From positions 1 to 39,696 of IMG/VR virus record IMGVR_UViG_3300037169_000020: a stretch of DNA of 39,696 nucleotides; one strand, given 5' to 3'. Made by a program: the position numbers and the translations under genes. This DNA is from a virus. Numbering within the stretch: position 1 is the first letter of the stretch; the number at the start of each line of letters is the position of its first letter. Under the pieces are notes generated by a model. That model was not told the origin of the DNA. It was given only the letters and a program-made list of their open reading frames with translations, and ran no database searches. Below, piece by piece: positions 31,612-37,748 of the stretch.

Positions 31612-31843
31612 ATAATTCATCATGTTCTTGTAATGCTCTTGCTAGCTCTACATCAAGCGCAATACTATCAGGGCATAAAAACCCCTCGTTCATCTCTCTT
31701 ACCATGTGAACCAGAAACATATAGGCTCGCTGTATCGCCTCTGGGTTCTTGGTCTTAACGCTGCGCTCCATATTATCAAAGAACTTATGAACGTTTTTAA
31801 TCTCACGCAACACGCCTAGGCGCATTTTATTTATGTCTTTCAT
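31583..31843 (-). CDS. small helical hypothetical protein ending inside tRNA-Asn
   Basis: 86 aa, helical (KDINKMRLGVLREIKNVHKF, AYMFLVHMVREMNEG). The last ten codons (FSVSSVVEQ and stop) are read from the 5' half of the tRNA-Asn gene; the TAG stop lies in its anticodon stem. The start overlaps the preceding gene by 17 bp. No family is known to me. The shared end suggests the tRNA arrived at or was captured by the gene's 3' end and replaced the original tail. Confidence 0.6.
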   Translation of the reverse strand: MKDINKMRLGVLREIKNVHKFFDNMERSVKTKNPEAIQRAYMFLVHMVREMNEGFLCPDSIALDVELARALQEHDELFSVSSVVEQ

Positions 31844-32078
31844 CTGCTGGTTCTGGTTCCTGCGCGTACATTGCTTTGAACTCAGCTTGAGACATATTTT
31901 TCATATGTACGGCTTTAAGCCTTGTTACTGGCCTTTCATCTTCCCCACAAAAATATCCATAGCTCACATACTGAGCTTGTGAGTAGCTTAATTGCTCTCT
32001 TTGTTCGTCTGTCATACGCCTTCCGCAATCATTGTTACATCGAGGACTTGCGCAGAATGTTTTATCTAAGTAGCTCAT
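31827..32078 (-). CDS. conserved Cys-containing phage protein
   Basis: 83 aa. MSYLDKTFCASPRCNNDCGR at the start has three Cys in C-x4-C-x3-C spacing, a motif I recall from many phage small proteins, followed by MTDEQREQLSYSQAQYVSYG and a second Cys (YFCGED). It is likely a small zinc-binding protein. Starts in an ATGA overlap. Function unknown. Confidence 0.65.
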   Translation of the reverse strand: MSYLDKTFCASPRCNNDCGRRMTDEQREQLSYSQAQYVSYGYFCGEDERPVTRLKAVHMKNMSQAEFKAMYAQEPEPADERHK

Positions 32079-32266
32079 TCAATGACCTTTAGTTCAGTTG
32101 ATTGCTGATTGGCAATCGTCATCAGTAATTTGGCTATTTCAACCTTGTTATGTAGTCCGCAACCACTTAATAGCGTTTGATCGAACTTATACAATGTCTC
32201 TAACGCATTTTGATAAGTATGAGCTATTTGCATTAGCTGGATGATTTGCTTTTCACTTACAATCAC
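32075..32266 (-). CDS. 63-aa helical protein
   Basis: Starts with GTG 32266 (AAGGTG upstream), overlapping the preceding stop. Helical and amphipathic (EKQIIQLMQIAHTYQNALET, VEIAKLLMTIANQQS). No family or function recognised; it is one of a chain of overlapping small genes. Confidence 0.55.
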   Translation of the reverse strand: MIVSEKQIIQLMQIAHTYQNALETLYKFDQTLLSGCGLHNKVEIAKLLMTIANQQSTELKVIE

Positions 32267-32487
32267 ATCGACACCTTACATACATGTTTCGTTAAACCGT
32301 TGAGCATCTCGCGGCAGTCTTCACAGGTCGCAACCCATCCAGTCCCTTGCGTAAATTGATGCCTAATAAGCGGTGTTACTGCACCCTTCGCAATAAATCC
32401 CTCATAGGTTCTTGAACAAAAACAAGTGGGGTTAAATGGGGCGTTCATCCGTCCACATCTCGGACATTCCCACGGTTGATTACTCAC
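32263..32487 (-). CDS. 74-aa zinc-ribbon protein
   Basis: WECPRCGRMNAPFNPTCFC gives a rubredoxin-like zinc ribbon near the N-terminus, and a second C-x2-C plus HVC (ATCEDCREML...KHVC) lies at the C-terminus. Two zinc sites are likely. GTG start 32487 overlaps the previous stop with GAGG upstream. Such proteins in phages may bind nucleic acid or host factors; nothing more specific is visible. Confidence 0.6.
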   Translation of the reverse strand: MSNQPWECPRCGRMNAPFNPTCFCSRTYEGFIAKGAVTPLIRHQFTQGTGWVATCEDCREMLNGLTKHVCKVSM

Positions 32488-32648
32488 TCGGTAGCCTCTT
32501 CCGTCAAAAATCTGTCTAGTTCAAGCAACGCTTGCTTGTACCCTGTATTAAAACCACACGCAAAACTCGCGGGTTCGGTATGAACAAGATTTGGCAGCTT
32601 TTCGGCTACCTTAACAAATCCGTTATCTATCCATTCTTGTAAGCTCAT
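32484..32648 (-). CDS. 54-aa hypothetical protein
   Basis: Begins MSLQEWIDNGFVKVAEKLPN. ATG 32648 is chosen for the AAGGGAT site; the longer reading begins in the tRNA-Tyr. Ends in a helix (GYKQALLELDRFLTEEATE). It follows tRNA-Tyr by 13 bp. No family recognised. Confidence 0.55.
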   Translation of the reverse strand: MSLQEWIDNGFVKVAEKLPNLVHTEPASFACGFNTGYKQALLELDRFLTEEATE

Positions 32649-32661
32649 ATCATCCCTTATA

Positions 32662-32748
32662 TGGTGGAGCAAGTTGGAGTCGAACCAACACGGAACTAGC
32701 CGGCCACAGATTTACAGTCTGGCACCCTTCCTATAAGGTGTTTGCTCC
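32662..32748 (-). tRNA. tRNA-Tyr(GTA)
   Basis: 87 bases with CCA encoded and a long variable arm, as in class II bacterial tRNA-Tyr. Acceptor GGAGCAA/TTGCTCC is perfect, anticodon loop CTGTAAA, T loop TTCGACT. It stands alone between two small genes of the leftward operon. Confidence 0.95.
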
Positions 32749-32769
32749 GAGTGCGCGCAGAGCGGTTAC

Positions 32770-33006
32770 TCAGCTTTTTCTACCATTGGTAGATAAGATA
32801 TCATTGGCATATAATGCCCTTGCTCTATGATATGTATTAATAGCATCATCACACGCATCATAATTCTGTAAATGTTCAAGTGTTAACTTAGGTTTTGTAC
32901 TGCTCCACGCCTTTTCTTGTCTACAAATAGCTTCATAGTCTTTAAGTAAATCAGCAATAGCTAAGTCTTTTTTCCCGTATTTCTTTAACCAATACTCAAA
33001 TGTCAT
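32770..33006 (-). CDS. 78-aa hypothetical protein
   Basis: MTFEYWLKKYGKKDLAIADL is like the start of YozE/SAM-like small phage proteins (TF..WL..). The rest is helical (LKDYEAICRQEKAW, YDACDDAINTYHRARALYAND). AAGGAAATGTT precedes the ATG. Directly upstream lies the duplicated hairpin element, which would be in its 5' leader. Confidence 0.6.
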   Translation of the reverse strand: MTFEYWLKKYGKKDLAIADLLKDYEAICRQEKAWSSTKPKLTLEHLQNYDACDDAINTYHRARALYANDILSTNGRKS

Positions 33007-33021
33007 AACATTTCCTTATTA

Positions 33022-33255
33022 ATTGCCCATTCACGCAACTATAGGGCTGATAGTTTGAGAACAATTGCGCTTCTCCACATCGCGCGCTGTATGGAGTCCA
33101 GCCGGAAAGACATGAAACGGCCTTTGCGCTATTGCCCATTTTACGCACTAGAGGGCTGCTAGTTAATAACGTGATGGAGGCACGCGCGCTAAGCTGGGGA
33201 CGCCGTAACGAACCCTGATACTCCTTTACCGCCTTTGGCAATGAGCTATACAACC
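33022..33255 (-). repeat. tandem degenerate repeat with conserved hairpin, non-coding
   Basis: Two units of about 110-125 bp start at 33022 and 33131 (plus orientation). Each opens with ATTGCCCATT, then a hairpin whose loop AGGGCTG is identical while the closing pair differs: AACTAT/ATAGTT in the first, ACTAG/CTAGT in the second. Both also share GCGCGCT and a C-CGCCTTTG-like or ACGGCCTTTG-like stretch near the end. It is the 251-bp gap between TerS and the 32770-33006 gene; I see no protein-coding gene in it. Confidence 0.6.
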
Positions 33256-33257
33256 CG

Positions 33258-33746
33258 CTAAAACTCCTTTTTATTCCTCTCATCTAATTCGTCTTTGCGC
33301 TTTAAAACATCCTCATGTAAAACGTTGCTGGCGTCTTCAATCTTCGCATCACCGTATTTCTTCGGCTTAAGCTTTGAGGCTTGCCATTTAATGGCGTCCA
33401 TCTTTAAACGCAACATTGGTACATCTAATCTCGTGTAGCCTGTTTCTTCATCCACATATTTATGCGGCTCGTTCATCATTTCTTGCATATATTCTACGCA
33501 AACCTCGGTTTGGTCTTCCTTGGCTTGCGTGTAATTGTCGCGAAACTCTGGGTGTTTTCTTCTCCACATGTAAATAGTCGCTCTATCCGGCCAGTGAGGA
33601 TTAGCATTTACCAAGTGAATCAACCCTAACTCAGAGGAAGCAACAGCATCGCAAATTTGCTGCCCAATCTCTTTTGTATATTTTGTTGGTCTGCCTATTG
33701 GCTTTTTGACTTTCGGCACATCCTGCGCCTTCTTCTTCCCTGTCAT
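33258..33746 (-). CDS. terS: terminase small subunit, Sf6-like
   Basis: 162 aa. GRPTKYTKEIGQQICDAVAS near the N-terminus and the HTH-like ATIYMWRRKHPEFRDNYTQA block are signature features of the Sf6-type small terminase family; the C-terminal half is helical and charged (LRLKMDAIKWQASKLKPKKYG). It recognises the packaging site on phage DNA and activates TerL. A pac site often lies within or near terS in headful phages. It is separated from TerL by about 4.5 kb of small genes and tRNAs. Confidence 0.85.
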   Translation of the reverse strand: MTGKKKAQDVPKVKKPIGRPTKYTKEIGQQICDAVASSELGLIHLVNANPHWPDRATIYMWRRKHPEFRDNYTQAKEDQTEVCVEYMQEMMNEPHKYVDEETGYTRLDVPMLRLKMDAIKWQASKLKPKKYGDAKIEDASNVLHEDVLKRKDELDERNKKEF

Positions 33747-33754
33747 AATTCACC

Positions 33755-33994
33755 TTAAGGTTTATTATATGCCTCTTCAAACATCTTAACGGCTTCGGGT
33801 CTGGATATACTAGGATTGAGAGCCATTATTTCACGTATGGCTTTTTGATAAGATTGTGATTTTCTATCGATAGGCGGCTTTTCTTCGGCTGCCTCGGTCT
33901 TTACATGTCCCGACTCATCGCAAATAGTACACTTGGTCGTCATCATTCCATTTCCTAAGTATTTCCCTGTACCACCGCATCTATAACACAGCAT
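33755..33994 (-). CDS. small zinc-motif protein upstream of TerS
   Basis: 79 aa. C3xxC6GGTGK and C22xxC25DESGH are two DnaJ-type zinc-knuckle halves (CxxCxGxG-like), likely forming one zinc site. The rest is a helical segment (AIREIMALNPSISRPEAVKMFEEA). AAGGACAGGCTA precedes the ATG. It is the first gene of the leftward late region, facing the divergent accessory operon. No function is known to me. Confidence 0.65.
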   Translation of the reverse strand: MLCYRCGGTGKYLGNGMMTTKCTICDESGHVKTEAAEEKPPIDRKSQSYQKAIREIMALNPSISRPEAVKMFEEAYNKP

Positions 33995-34083
33995 TAGCCT
34001 GTCCTTAGCCTTTGATTTTCAATGATACTAGCATAGTAAAGAAAACCCATAAAGTCCAAAACATAAATATTTGAATATAGTGC

Positions 34084-34112
34084 TTGACTTAGTAGTGCGA
34101 AGTATACATAAT
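34084..34112 (+). promoter_or_regulatory. strong sigma70 promoter of the accessory operon
   Basis: TTGACT (34084-34089), a 17-bp spacer and CATAAT (34107-34112): five of six consensus bases in each element. The predicted start near 34119 lies 40 bases before the first ATG. Confidence 0.75.
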
Positions 34113-34158
34113 GGGTACTTGGAAGCAGATTTGTGTATCTAACCAGAGAGAGCCGATT

Positions 34159-34560
34159 ATGAGTGAAATGACTGTTGATGTGAGTAAAGTAGCAATACCT
34201 GTATGGGTTCATGTGTATTGGAGCGAGTCGGGCAAGTTTAAAGACAATGAACTGATACCGTTTAAGAAATTCGAAGCTAAAGCATTAGCAGCAGCAAAAC
34301 ACAAAGCGGTAGGTGTTCCAGCTAACCAACAATATTACGGCTATTACAAGACTAAAGTTAAGGTGCTATTCACAAGCGGTGATGAGTATGAGTGCCGTTT
34401 AGATTTAGCTTTAGGTGATACAACAGGGTTCAAAAATCACGCAGCACAGTTAGTTACACGATATGAGAATGTAGAAGACGATTCAGCCGAGCAAGAGTAT
34501 TTGATTGATTGTTTTAAAGAAAATTACGAGTTCCTTAAAACTGTAGTTTGGCCAGAGTGA
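34159..34560 (+). CDS. LPD25-like small protein
   Basis: 133 aa from ATG 34159 (MSEMTVDVSKV; GAGAG upstream). YYKTKVKVLFTSGDEYECRL is close to the conserved core I recall for the LPD25 polyvalent-protein-associated domain (Y-KT...W-DG--Y--R-DL), found in phage and mobile-element proteins. No enzyme motif is visible. First gene of the rightward accessory operon with its own promoter, suggesting an early, host-directed or anti-defence role, which is inference. Confidence 0.6.
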   Translation: MSEMTVDVSKVAIPVWVHVYWSESGKFKDNELIPFKKFEAKALAAAKHKAVGVPANQQYYGYYKTKVKVLFTSGDEYECRLDLALGDTTGFKNHAAQLVTRYENVEDDSAEQEYLIDCFKENYEFLKTVVWPE

Positions 34561-34575
34561 TTTAAGAGTAATTTA

Positions 34576-34606
34576 CCGCGACTTACCGCGAATACGCGGG
34601 TCGCGG
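34576..34606 (+). other. GC-rich bulged hairpin in leader of 34661-34903
   Basis: CCGCGAC-tta-CCGCG pairs with CGCGG-GTCGCGG around an AATA loop: 7+5 bp with a 3-base bulge. The only strongly GC-rich stretch in an AT-rich 100-bp gap. It is not followed by a T-run, so it is probably an mRNA processing or control structure, not an intrinsic terminator. Confidence 0.6.
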
Positions 34607-34660
34607 GATAAAAAATCTAACCAAAGATAATTAATTTAACCATAGACAGAGGATATAACC

Positions 34661-34903
34661 ATGATAAACGATAACTTAAATTTATTACGTGAATTTGCTA
34701 ACTGGGTTCGCGTTAATATCGGTAAAGCTGCAAATATAGATGTGTCAATCTGGTGTCATACTTGCAGTGGTGATGAGTCAATAGAATACCGCATATGGGT
34801 TGATGGATTAATTCATAAATCGAGCAAGAGCATTGAAGAGCTGGTAGCAATGATACCTAAATTCAAAAGCTATTGTGAACTAAGCATGGAGGTTGCAGCA
34901 TGA
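34661..34903 (+). CDS. 80-aa hypothetical protein
   Basis: INDNLNLLREFANWVRVNIG is a helix; IDVSIWCHTCSGDESIEYRI is a beta section with a CHTC pair, then a helix (SIEELVAMIPKFKSYCELSM). Good AGAGGATATAACC site. Its stop overlaps the next ATG (ATGA). No family recognised. Confidence 0.6.
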   Translation: MINDNLNLLREFANWVRVNIGKAANIDVSIWCHTCSGDESIEYRIWVDGLIHKSSKSIEELVAMIPKFKSYCELSMEVAA

Positions 34904-35046
34904 GCTATCAAGGAATGATGGACGGTTGGCATGGTGACGAGAACGAATGTCACGGCCACTGTGGATTATGTGAAGAGTGTGAACGCGCCTATGATGAGCG
35001 GTGCGATTATGAGTATGAATTGTACCGTGATGAGGAAGCCGCATAG
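34900..35046 (+). CDS. 48-aa acidic Cys-rich protein
   Basis: Starts MSYQGMMDGWHGDENECHGH and continues CGLCEECERAYDERCDYEYEL. Five Cys and two His cluster between residues 17 and 35; Asp and Glu outnumber Arg about five to one, with no Lys. A small zinc-binding, strongly acidic protein. ATG overlaps the upstream stop and TAG overlaps the next GTG. An anti-defence or DNA-mimic role is an inference from charge only. Confidence 0.6.
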   Translation: MSYQGMMDGWHGDENECHGHCGLCEECERAYDERCDYEYELYRDEEAA

Positions 35047-35246
35047 TGAGCAGAGAAAAATACAGTTGTTATGAGTACATCATTGAGTATGATATTGATT
35101 TCGGTTGGTATTACATTATTTACGGGACAGGATGTCCGCCCTATGATAATGGCGAGATTGAATCAGAGGATTTCTTTGATGCTGAACAAGAGGCACGATT
35201 TGCAGTAATAGGTCATATCGACTTATTAGAAAACGGAGAAGGTTAA
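35046..35246 (+). CDS. 66-aa acidic protein
   Basis: GTG start 35046 with GAGGAAG upstream, overlapping the previous stop. Tyr-, Asp- and Glu-rich (YEYIIEYDIDFGWYYIIYG, EIESEDFFDAEQEAR). Net charge is strongly negative. Pattern of beta strands followed by a helix. No family recognised. Confidence 0.6.
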   Translation: MSREKYSCYEYIIEYDIDFGWYYIIYGTGCPPYDNGEIESEDFFDAEQEARFAVIGHIDLLENGEG

Positions 35247-35247
35247 A

Positions 35248-35439
35248 ATGGACTTAATCACAAAGATAATGGCTGTGCTATGGGCTATCATTGAGAAAAA
35301 CAAAGACTGCAAAGTCAATGTAGCCACAATCGATAATAAACTTACCGTGAATATACTCCGTGGTAAGCGTAGAAACACTATTGCAGATACAGACGGCAAT
35401 ATAGTTCTCTTAAAGCTACAGCAGTTTGCATTAAACTAA
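35248..35439 (+). CDS. 63-aa hypothetical protein
   Basis: Starts MDLITKIMAVLWAIIEKNKD, a helix, followed by beta strands (KVNVATIDNKLTVNILRGKR). GGAGAAGG lies before the ATG. It is the last gene of the accessory operon, followed 15 bp later by an intrinsic terminator. Its stop overlaps the 3' end of the convergent gene. No known family. Confidence 0.6.
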   Translation: MDLITKIMAVLWAIIEKNKDCKVNVATIDNKLTVNILRGKRRNTIADTDGNIVLLKLQQFALN

Positions 35440-35771
35440 TCTGCGTAGGGTATGAAGGGCTTTCGATATGTTAGCCCTTCTTGTTTTTCTTCCAAGGTAT
35501 TAAAAGGTTTTTCACGTTTAATACGTTTTTGTTCATCATGATAGGGTTCAGTTTTACCATGTGCGTAATCAGGCATTCCATTATCTACCCATACTTTGAT
35601 ATGACATTCCAAAGATTCAATAGGTAAATCCCCATTGCGCATATCGTTTTTATCATCCTCACTCAGTAGCCTAGTAACAACCAACTGAGGACGTACACAA
35701 AGTTTCTTACAAAGCTTGGTGATTATTTGCTTACAATCATCGTCGCTTAACAGGGGTATTTGTAGTTCCAT
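35436..35771 (-). CDS. hypothetical protein of the replication operon
   Basis: 111 aa. MELQIPLLSDDDCKQIITKL, then RPQLVVTRLLSEDDKNDMRN and HIKVWVDNGMPDYAHG. The last third is charged (EPYHDEQKRIKREKPFN). The start overlaps the end of the lambda P-like gene by 35 bp. The 3' end is shared with a terminator of the opposing operon. No family recognised; its place after P resembles the ninR-type position of lambda-like phages. Confidence 0.6.
   Translation of the reverse strand: MELQIPLLSDDDCKQIITKLCKKLCVRPQLVVTRLLSEDDKNDMRNGDLPIESLECHIKVWVDNGMPDYAHGKTEPYHDEQKRIKREKPFNTLEEKQEGLTYRKPFIPYAD
35454..35493 (+). terminator. intrinsic terminator of the accessory operon
   Basis: GAAGGGCT (35454-35461) pairs perfectly with AGCCCTTC (35473-35480) around an 11-base loop, followed by TTGTTTTTCTT. 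It ends the plus-strand operon 34159-35439 and lies within the coding end of the opposing gene. Confidence 0.8.
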
Positions 35772-36474
35772 CGGCGTTCATCTCTAACATTTTTCTTATT
35801 TCAGGCATACATTGCTCATAGCCTTTAAGGTTATCAAAGTCCTTTTTGATTTCTTGCTGCTTTTGTAGCTCTTGGGTTTCCTCGTGCTTATCTTCTAATC
35901 CTTTCGGTATTGGCTGTAACTTCCCAGTCATGAAATCACGCAATGCTATTTCATAGTTTCGATAGAAGACAGGTTGTGTTTTGGTCATTGGGTTGTTGCG
36001 CATGAAATAGCGATCAGATTCGCGAATAGAATGTTCAAGTAGCATATTCTGTTCGTCTGATAAATCTTTGAGATTGCCATCACGGATAAATTCAGCACTC
36101 CGGTTAAAGGCTTGTTCCTTGCTCAGTAATCCTAAGTCGCCTGGTGTTGGTGTACACCATGCCATAAACTGGCCTATGGTCGGTGTATTAATGGGCGATT
36201 CTAAGCGGCATTTTTTAATACCCAGGTTAATACGGCGCATGTCTGTAAAGTTTTCGTCTGTGAATGCTCTAAACCATTGCGCTTTTTCAATCTTAAGCTT
36301 GTTCGGGTCTTGGAATTGCTTTTCAAATCCCCTGCAAGTTCCGTAAAAAAATACGAATATCTTGTTTACAATTTCAACGGCTTTCTGGTTTAACGGCTGG
36401 GGTTCATCATCAAATCCACCAAGTCCCGTTAAGCTGTCCGCATTTGGTATAAGCTTTGATATGTGTTTTTCCAT
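35737..36474 (-). CDS. replication protein P-like helicase loader
   Basis: 245 aa. The NQKAVEIVNKIFVFFYGTCR region and KAQWFRAFTDENFTDMRRIN followed by PTIGQFMAWCTP correspond to the lambda P family pattern (helix, 'W..A.....I....I..G...C.....P..P..F..WC.P'). It should bring the host DnaB helicase to the origin bound by the O-like protein. It starts 2 bases after the O-like stop, so the two are translated together. Confidence 0.75.
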   Translation of the reverse strand: MEKHISKLIPNADSLTGLGGFDDEPQPLNQKAVEIVNKIFVFFYGTCRGFEKQFQDPNKLKIEKAQWFRAFTDENFTDMRRINLGIKKCRLESPINTPTIGQFMAWCTPTPGDLGLLSKEQAFNRSAEFIRDGNLKDLSDEQNMLLEHSIRESDRYFMRNNPMTKTQPVFYRNYEIALRDFMTGKLQPIPKGLEDKHEETQELQKQQEIKKDFDNLKGYEQCMPEIRKMLEMNADGTTNTPVKRR

Positions 36475-36476
36475 GA

Positions 36477-37313
36477 TTAGGCACTCAACACAGAGCTAAT
36501 ATCCCATTGTGTTTTTGGAGCAGGTGCGGTTTTCCCTAAGAAATACTTAAGCTCGATTGATTGCCATCCGCTTGCAACCATTGTTTCAAAAGCATCCCTT
36601 GGCTTTACTTGGGCTTCGCGTTCGATTATCTCAAGGGTACGATTTATTTTATTCCATGTAGTCTTGGTAATGGCTGCTCGTTTGGATTTCCTAACCTTAA
36701 TCCAATCTTCAAGGTGTTGCTGGTCTATTCCATGTGGATTGTCGCTAAGCAGTGCTTCAATGCCGAATGATTCGGGTTTTTGTTTTTTAGGTTTAGGCGA
36801 AAGAATAAGCGACTTATCTTCATCCTGGGGTACATCGTCAGATGTGCCTATAGTGTTTATAGATGGTTTAGTATCTGGTTTAGTATCTGGTATAGGTGTC
36901 ACAATTCCGAGAAATAGATTTCCCCAGTCCGTGAAATTCATTTCACATTTTGGGGAAATCGATAAATACAGGGTTTCAGCAAATACAGGTGCTTTCAATT
37001 CTGGGAAATAGTCGTATGCTTTATACGTTAAAGCGTACCAGCATGTACGGTCATAGCGGTTCTTGTTGTAATTGCCTTTCATGATAAGCCCCGCTTTAAC
37101 TGCGTTGCTAATGATTGTTTCTAGTTGTCGTTTCGTCCAGAATGGAAAGGTGACTTGAAAAGCTTCGAGAGTATTGTACGTCCAGCAGAATCCATCATGC
37201 ACATTCCGCTTGTTGGCAAGGTTGTTGAAAGTCCAGAACTTCACTGAGTCGAGAAATAACGCAATATTTACATCATAATCGACTGCAATGTTTGTATTTA
37301 AATGGTGGTTCAT
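36477..37313 (-). CDS. replication initiator, lambda O-like
   Basis: 278 aa from ATG 37313 (CAGGG about 11 bases upstream; the longer TTG reading has no site). The N-terminal 110 residues fit a winged-helix DNA-binding domain (WTYNTLEAFQVTFPFWTKRQ, LETIISNAVKAGLI). A flexible middle (DTKPDTKPS) is followed by a C-terminal domain (LEDWIKVRKSKRAAITKTTW, INRTLEIIEREAQ) common in phage O-like initiators. Like lambda O, the gene carries repeats in its middle that may be the origin. It recruits the P-like loader encoded next. Confidence 0.75.
   Translation of the reverse strand: MNHHLNTNIAVDYDVNIALFLDSVKFWTFNNLANKRNVHDGFCWTYNTLEAFQVTFPFWTKRQLETIISNAVKAGLIMKGNYNKNRYDRTCWYALTYKAYDYFPELKAPVFAETLYLSISPKCEMNFTDWGNLFLGIVTPIPDTKPDTKPSINTIGTSDDVPQDEDKSLILSPKPKKQKPESFGIEALLSDNPHGIDQQHLEDWIKVRKSKRAAITKTTWNKINRTLEIIEREAQVKPRDAFETMVASGWQSIELKYFLGKTAPAPKTQWDISSVLSA
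36865..36900. repeat. tandem 12-bp iteron-like repeats in the O-like gene
   Basis: GGTTTAGTATCT at 36865-36876 is repeated exactly at 36877-36888 and followed by a diverged GGTATAGGTGTC. They encode the DTKP-DTKP linker. In lambda the O-binding iterons lie at the same place in gene O. Confidence 0.65.
36917..36960. repeat. 44-bp nested palindrome in the O-like gene, origin candidate
   Basis: Outer arms GATTTCCCCA (36917-36926) and TGGGGAAATC (36951-36960) pair over 10 of 10 bases. Inside, after 4-base spacers on each side, GTGAAA-TTCA-TTTCAC is a second perfect inverted repeat. The symmetric layout would allow a cruciform. It lies 17 bp from the iteron-like repeats. Confidence 0.7.
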
Positions 37314-37344
37314 AGTATAATCGCCCTGGTTAGTGTGGCACAAA

Positions 37345-37403
37345 CGCGAAGGGATGCGTAACCCATTAACAAAAGCCCGAGGCCAAAACTTTTGTTCTTC
37401 GCG
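37345..37403 (-). promoter_or_regulatory. long stem-loop in the leader of the O-like gene
   Basis: CGCGAAG (37345-37351) and AACAAAAG (37368-37375) together pair with CTTTTGTT-CTTCGCG (37389-37403), 15 bp with a 16-base one-sided bulge and a 13-base loop. It ends 32 bases before the O-like start codon, so it would shape the mRNA leader or processing. Confidence 0.5.
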
Positions 37404-37460
37404 GTGGTAATGTTTGAATTAACTAACTTGGCGGTGAGCAATTCAAATGACTCAAATAAT

Positions 37461-37497
37461 AAAAAAGTAGTGAGGCAGGAAGCCTCTAAAACTTCCT
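37461..37497 (-). promoter_or_regulatory. attenuator-like alternative hairpins before the O-like gene
   Basis: On the leftward transcript GAGGC-TTCCT-GCCTC is followed after 5 bases by TTTTTT, an intrinsic-terminator-like unit. The upstream AGGAAG can instead pair with CTTCCT, which covers the terminator's left arm and loop. The two folds exclude each other. Confidence 0.45.
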
Positions 37498-37545
37498 AGA
37501 TATAGTAACCGTAAAATCCTCTAATTGAAATCAGCATCCACGAAA

Positions 37546-37734
37546 TTAATCAACTACGCTGTTCAAGAAAAAATCAATAGATTCAATAATCTGCTTTGTT
37601 AGCGTGTCTATAAGCTCTTGGTTCAATGATTTATTGTAGTGTGAAGCCAAATTGGACTTTAATAGCACGGTCAATTTGTCCTCGTTAAGGCATATCTTTG
37701 GTTTAAAATTATCAGGTATATTACATGTAACCAT
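37546..37734 (-). CDS. 62-aa hypothetical protein
   Basis: MVTCNIPDNFKPKICLNEDK start, then a long helix (LIDTLTKQIIESIDFFL). GGAGCAAATAGC precedes the ATG. It is followed by a 232-bp non-coding leader with the alternative hairpins before the O-like gene. No family recognised. Confidence 0.6.
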   Translation of the reverse strand: MVTCNIPDNFKPKICLNEDKLTVLLKSNLASHYNKSLNQELIDTLTKQIIESIDFFLNSVVD

Positions 37735-37748
37735 GCTATTTGCTCCAA

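Noticed and set aside
32996-33283. 95-aa minus-strand frame across the gap upstream of the 32770 gene
   Set aside because: It covers the degenerate hairpin repeats, has an atypical Ser/Leu/Arg/Cys composition, and overlaps terS and the next gene start; the repeats explain the sequence better.
33994-34212. 72-aa minus-strand frame opposite the accessory promoter
   Set aside because: It overlaps the strong promoter and the first gene of the accessory operon and has a Tyr/Ser/Leu-rich, non-protein-like composition.
36664-37011. 115-aa plus-strand frame within the O-like gene
   Set aside because: Antisense to a recognised replication protein; no ribosome site or family match.
3757-37377. 13-bp match TTAACAAAAGCCC near 3760 (minus strand) and near 37367 (plus strand)
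   Set aside because: A match of this length between two sites is expected several times by chance in 40 kb, and the surrounding sequences do not align.
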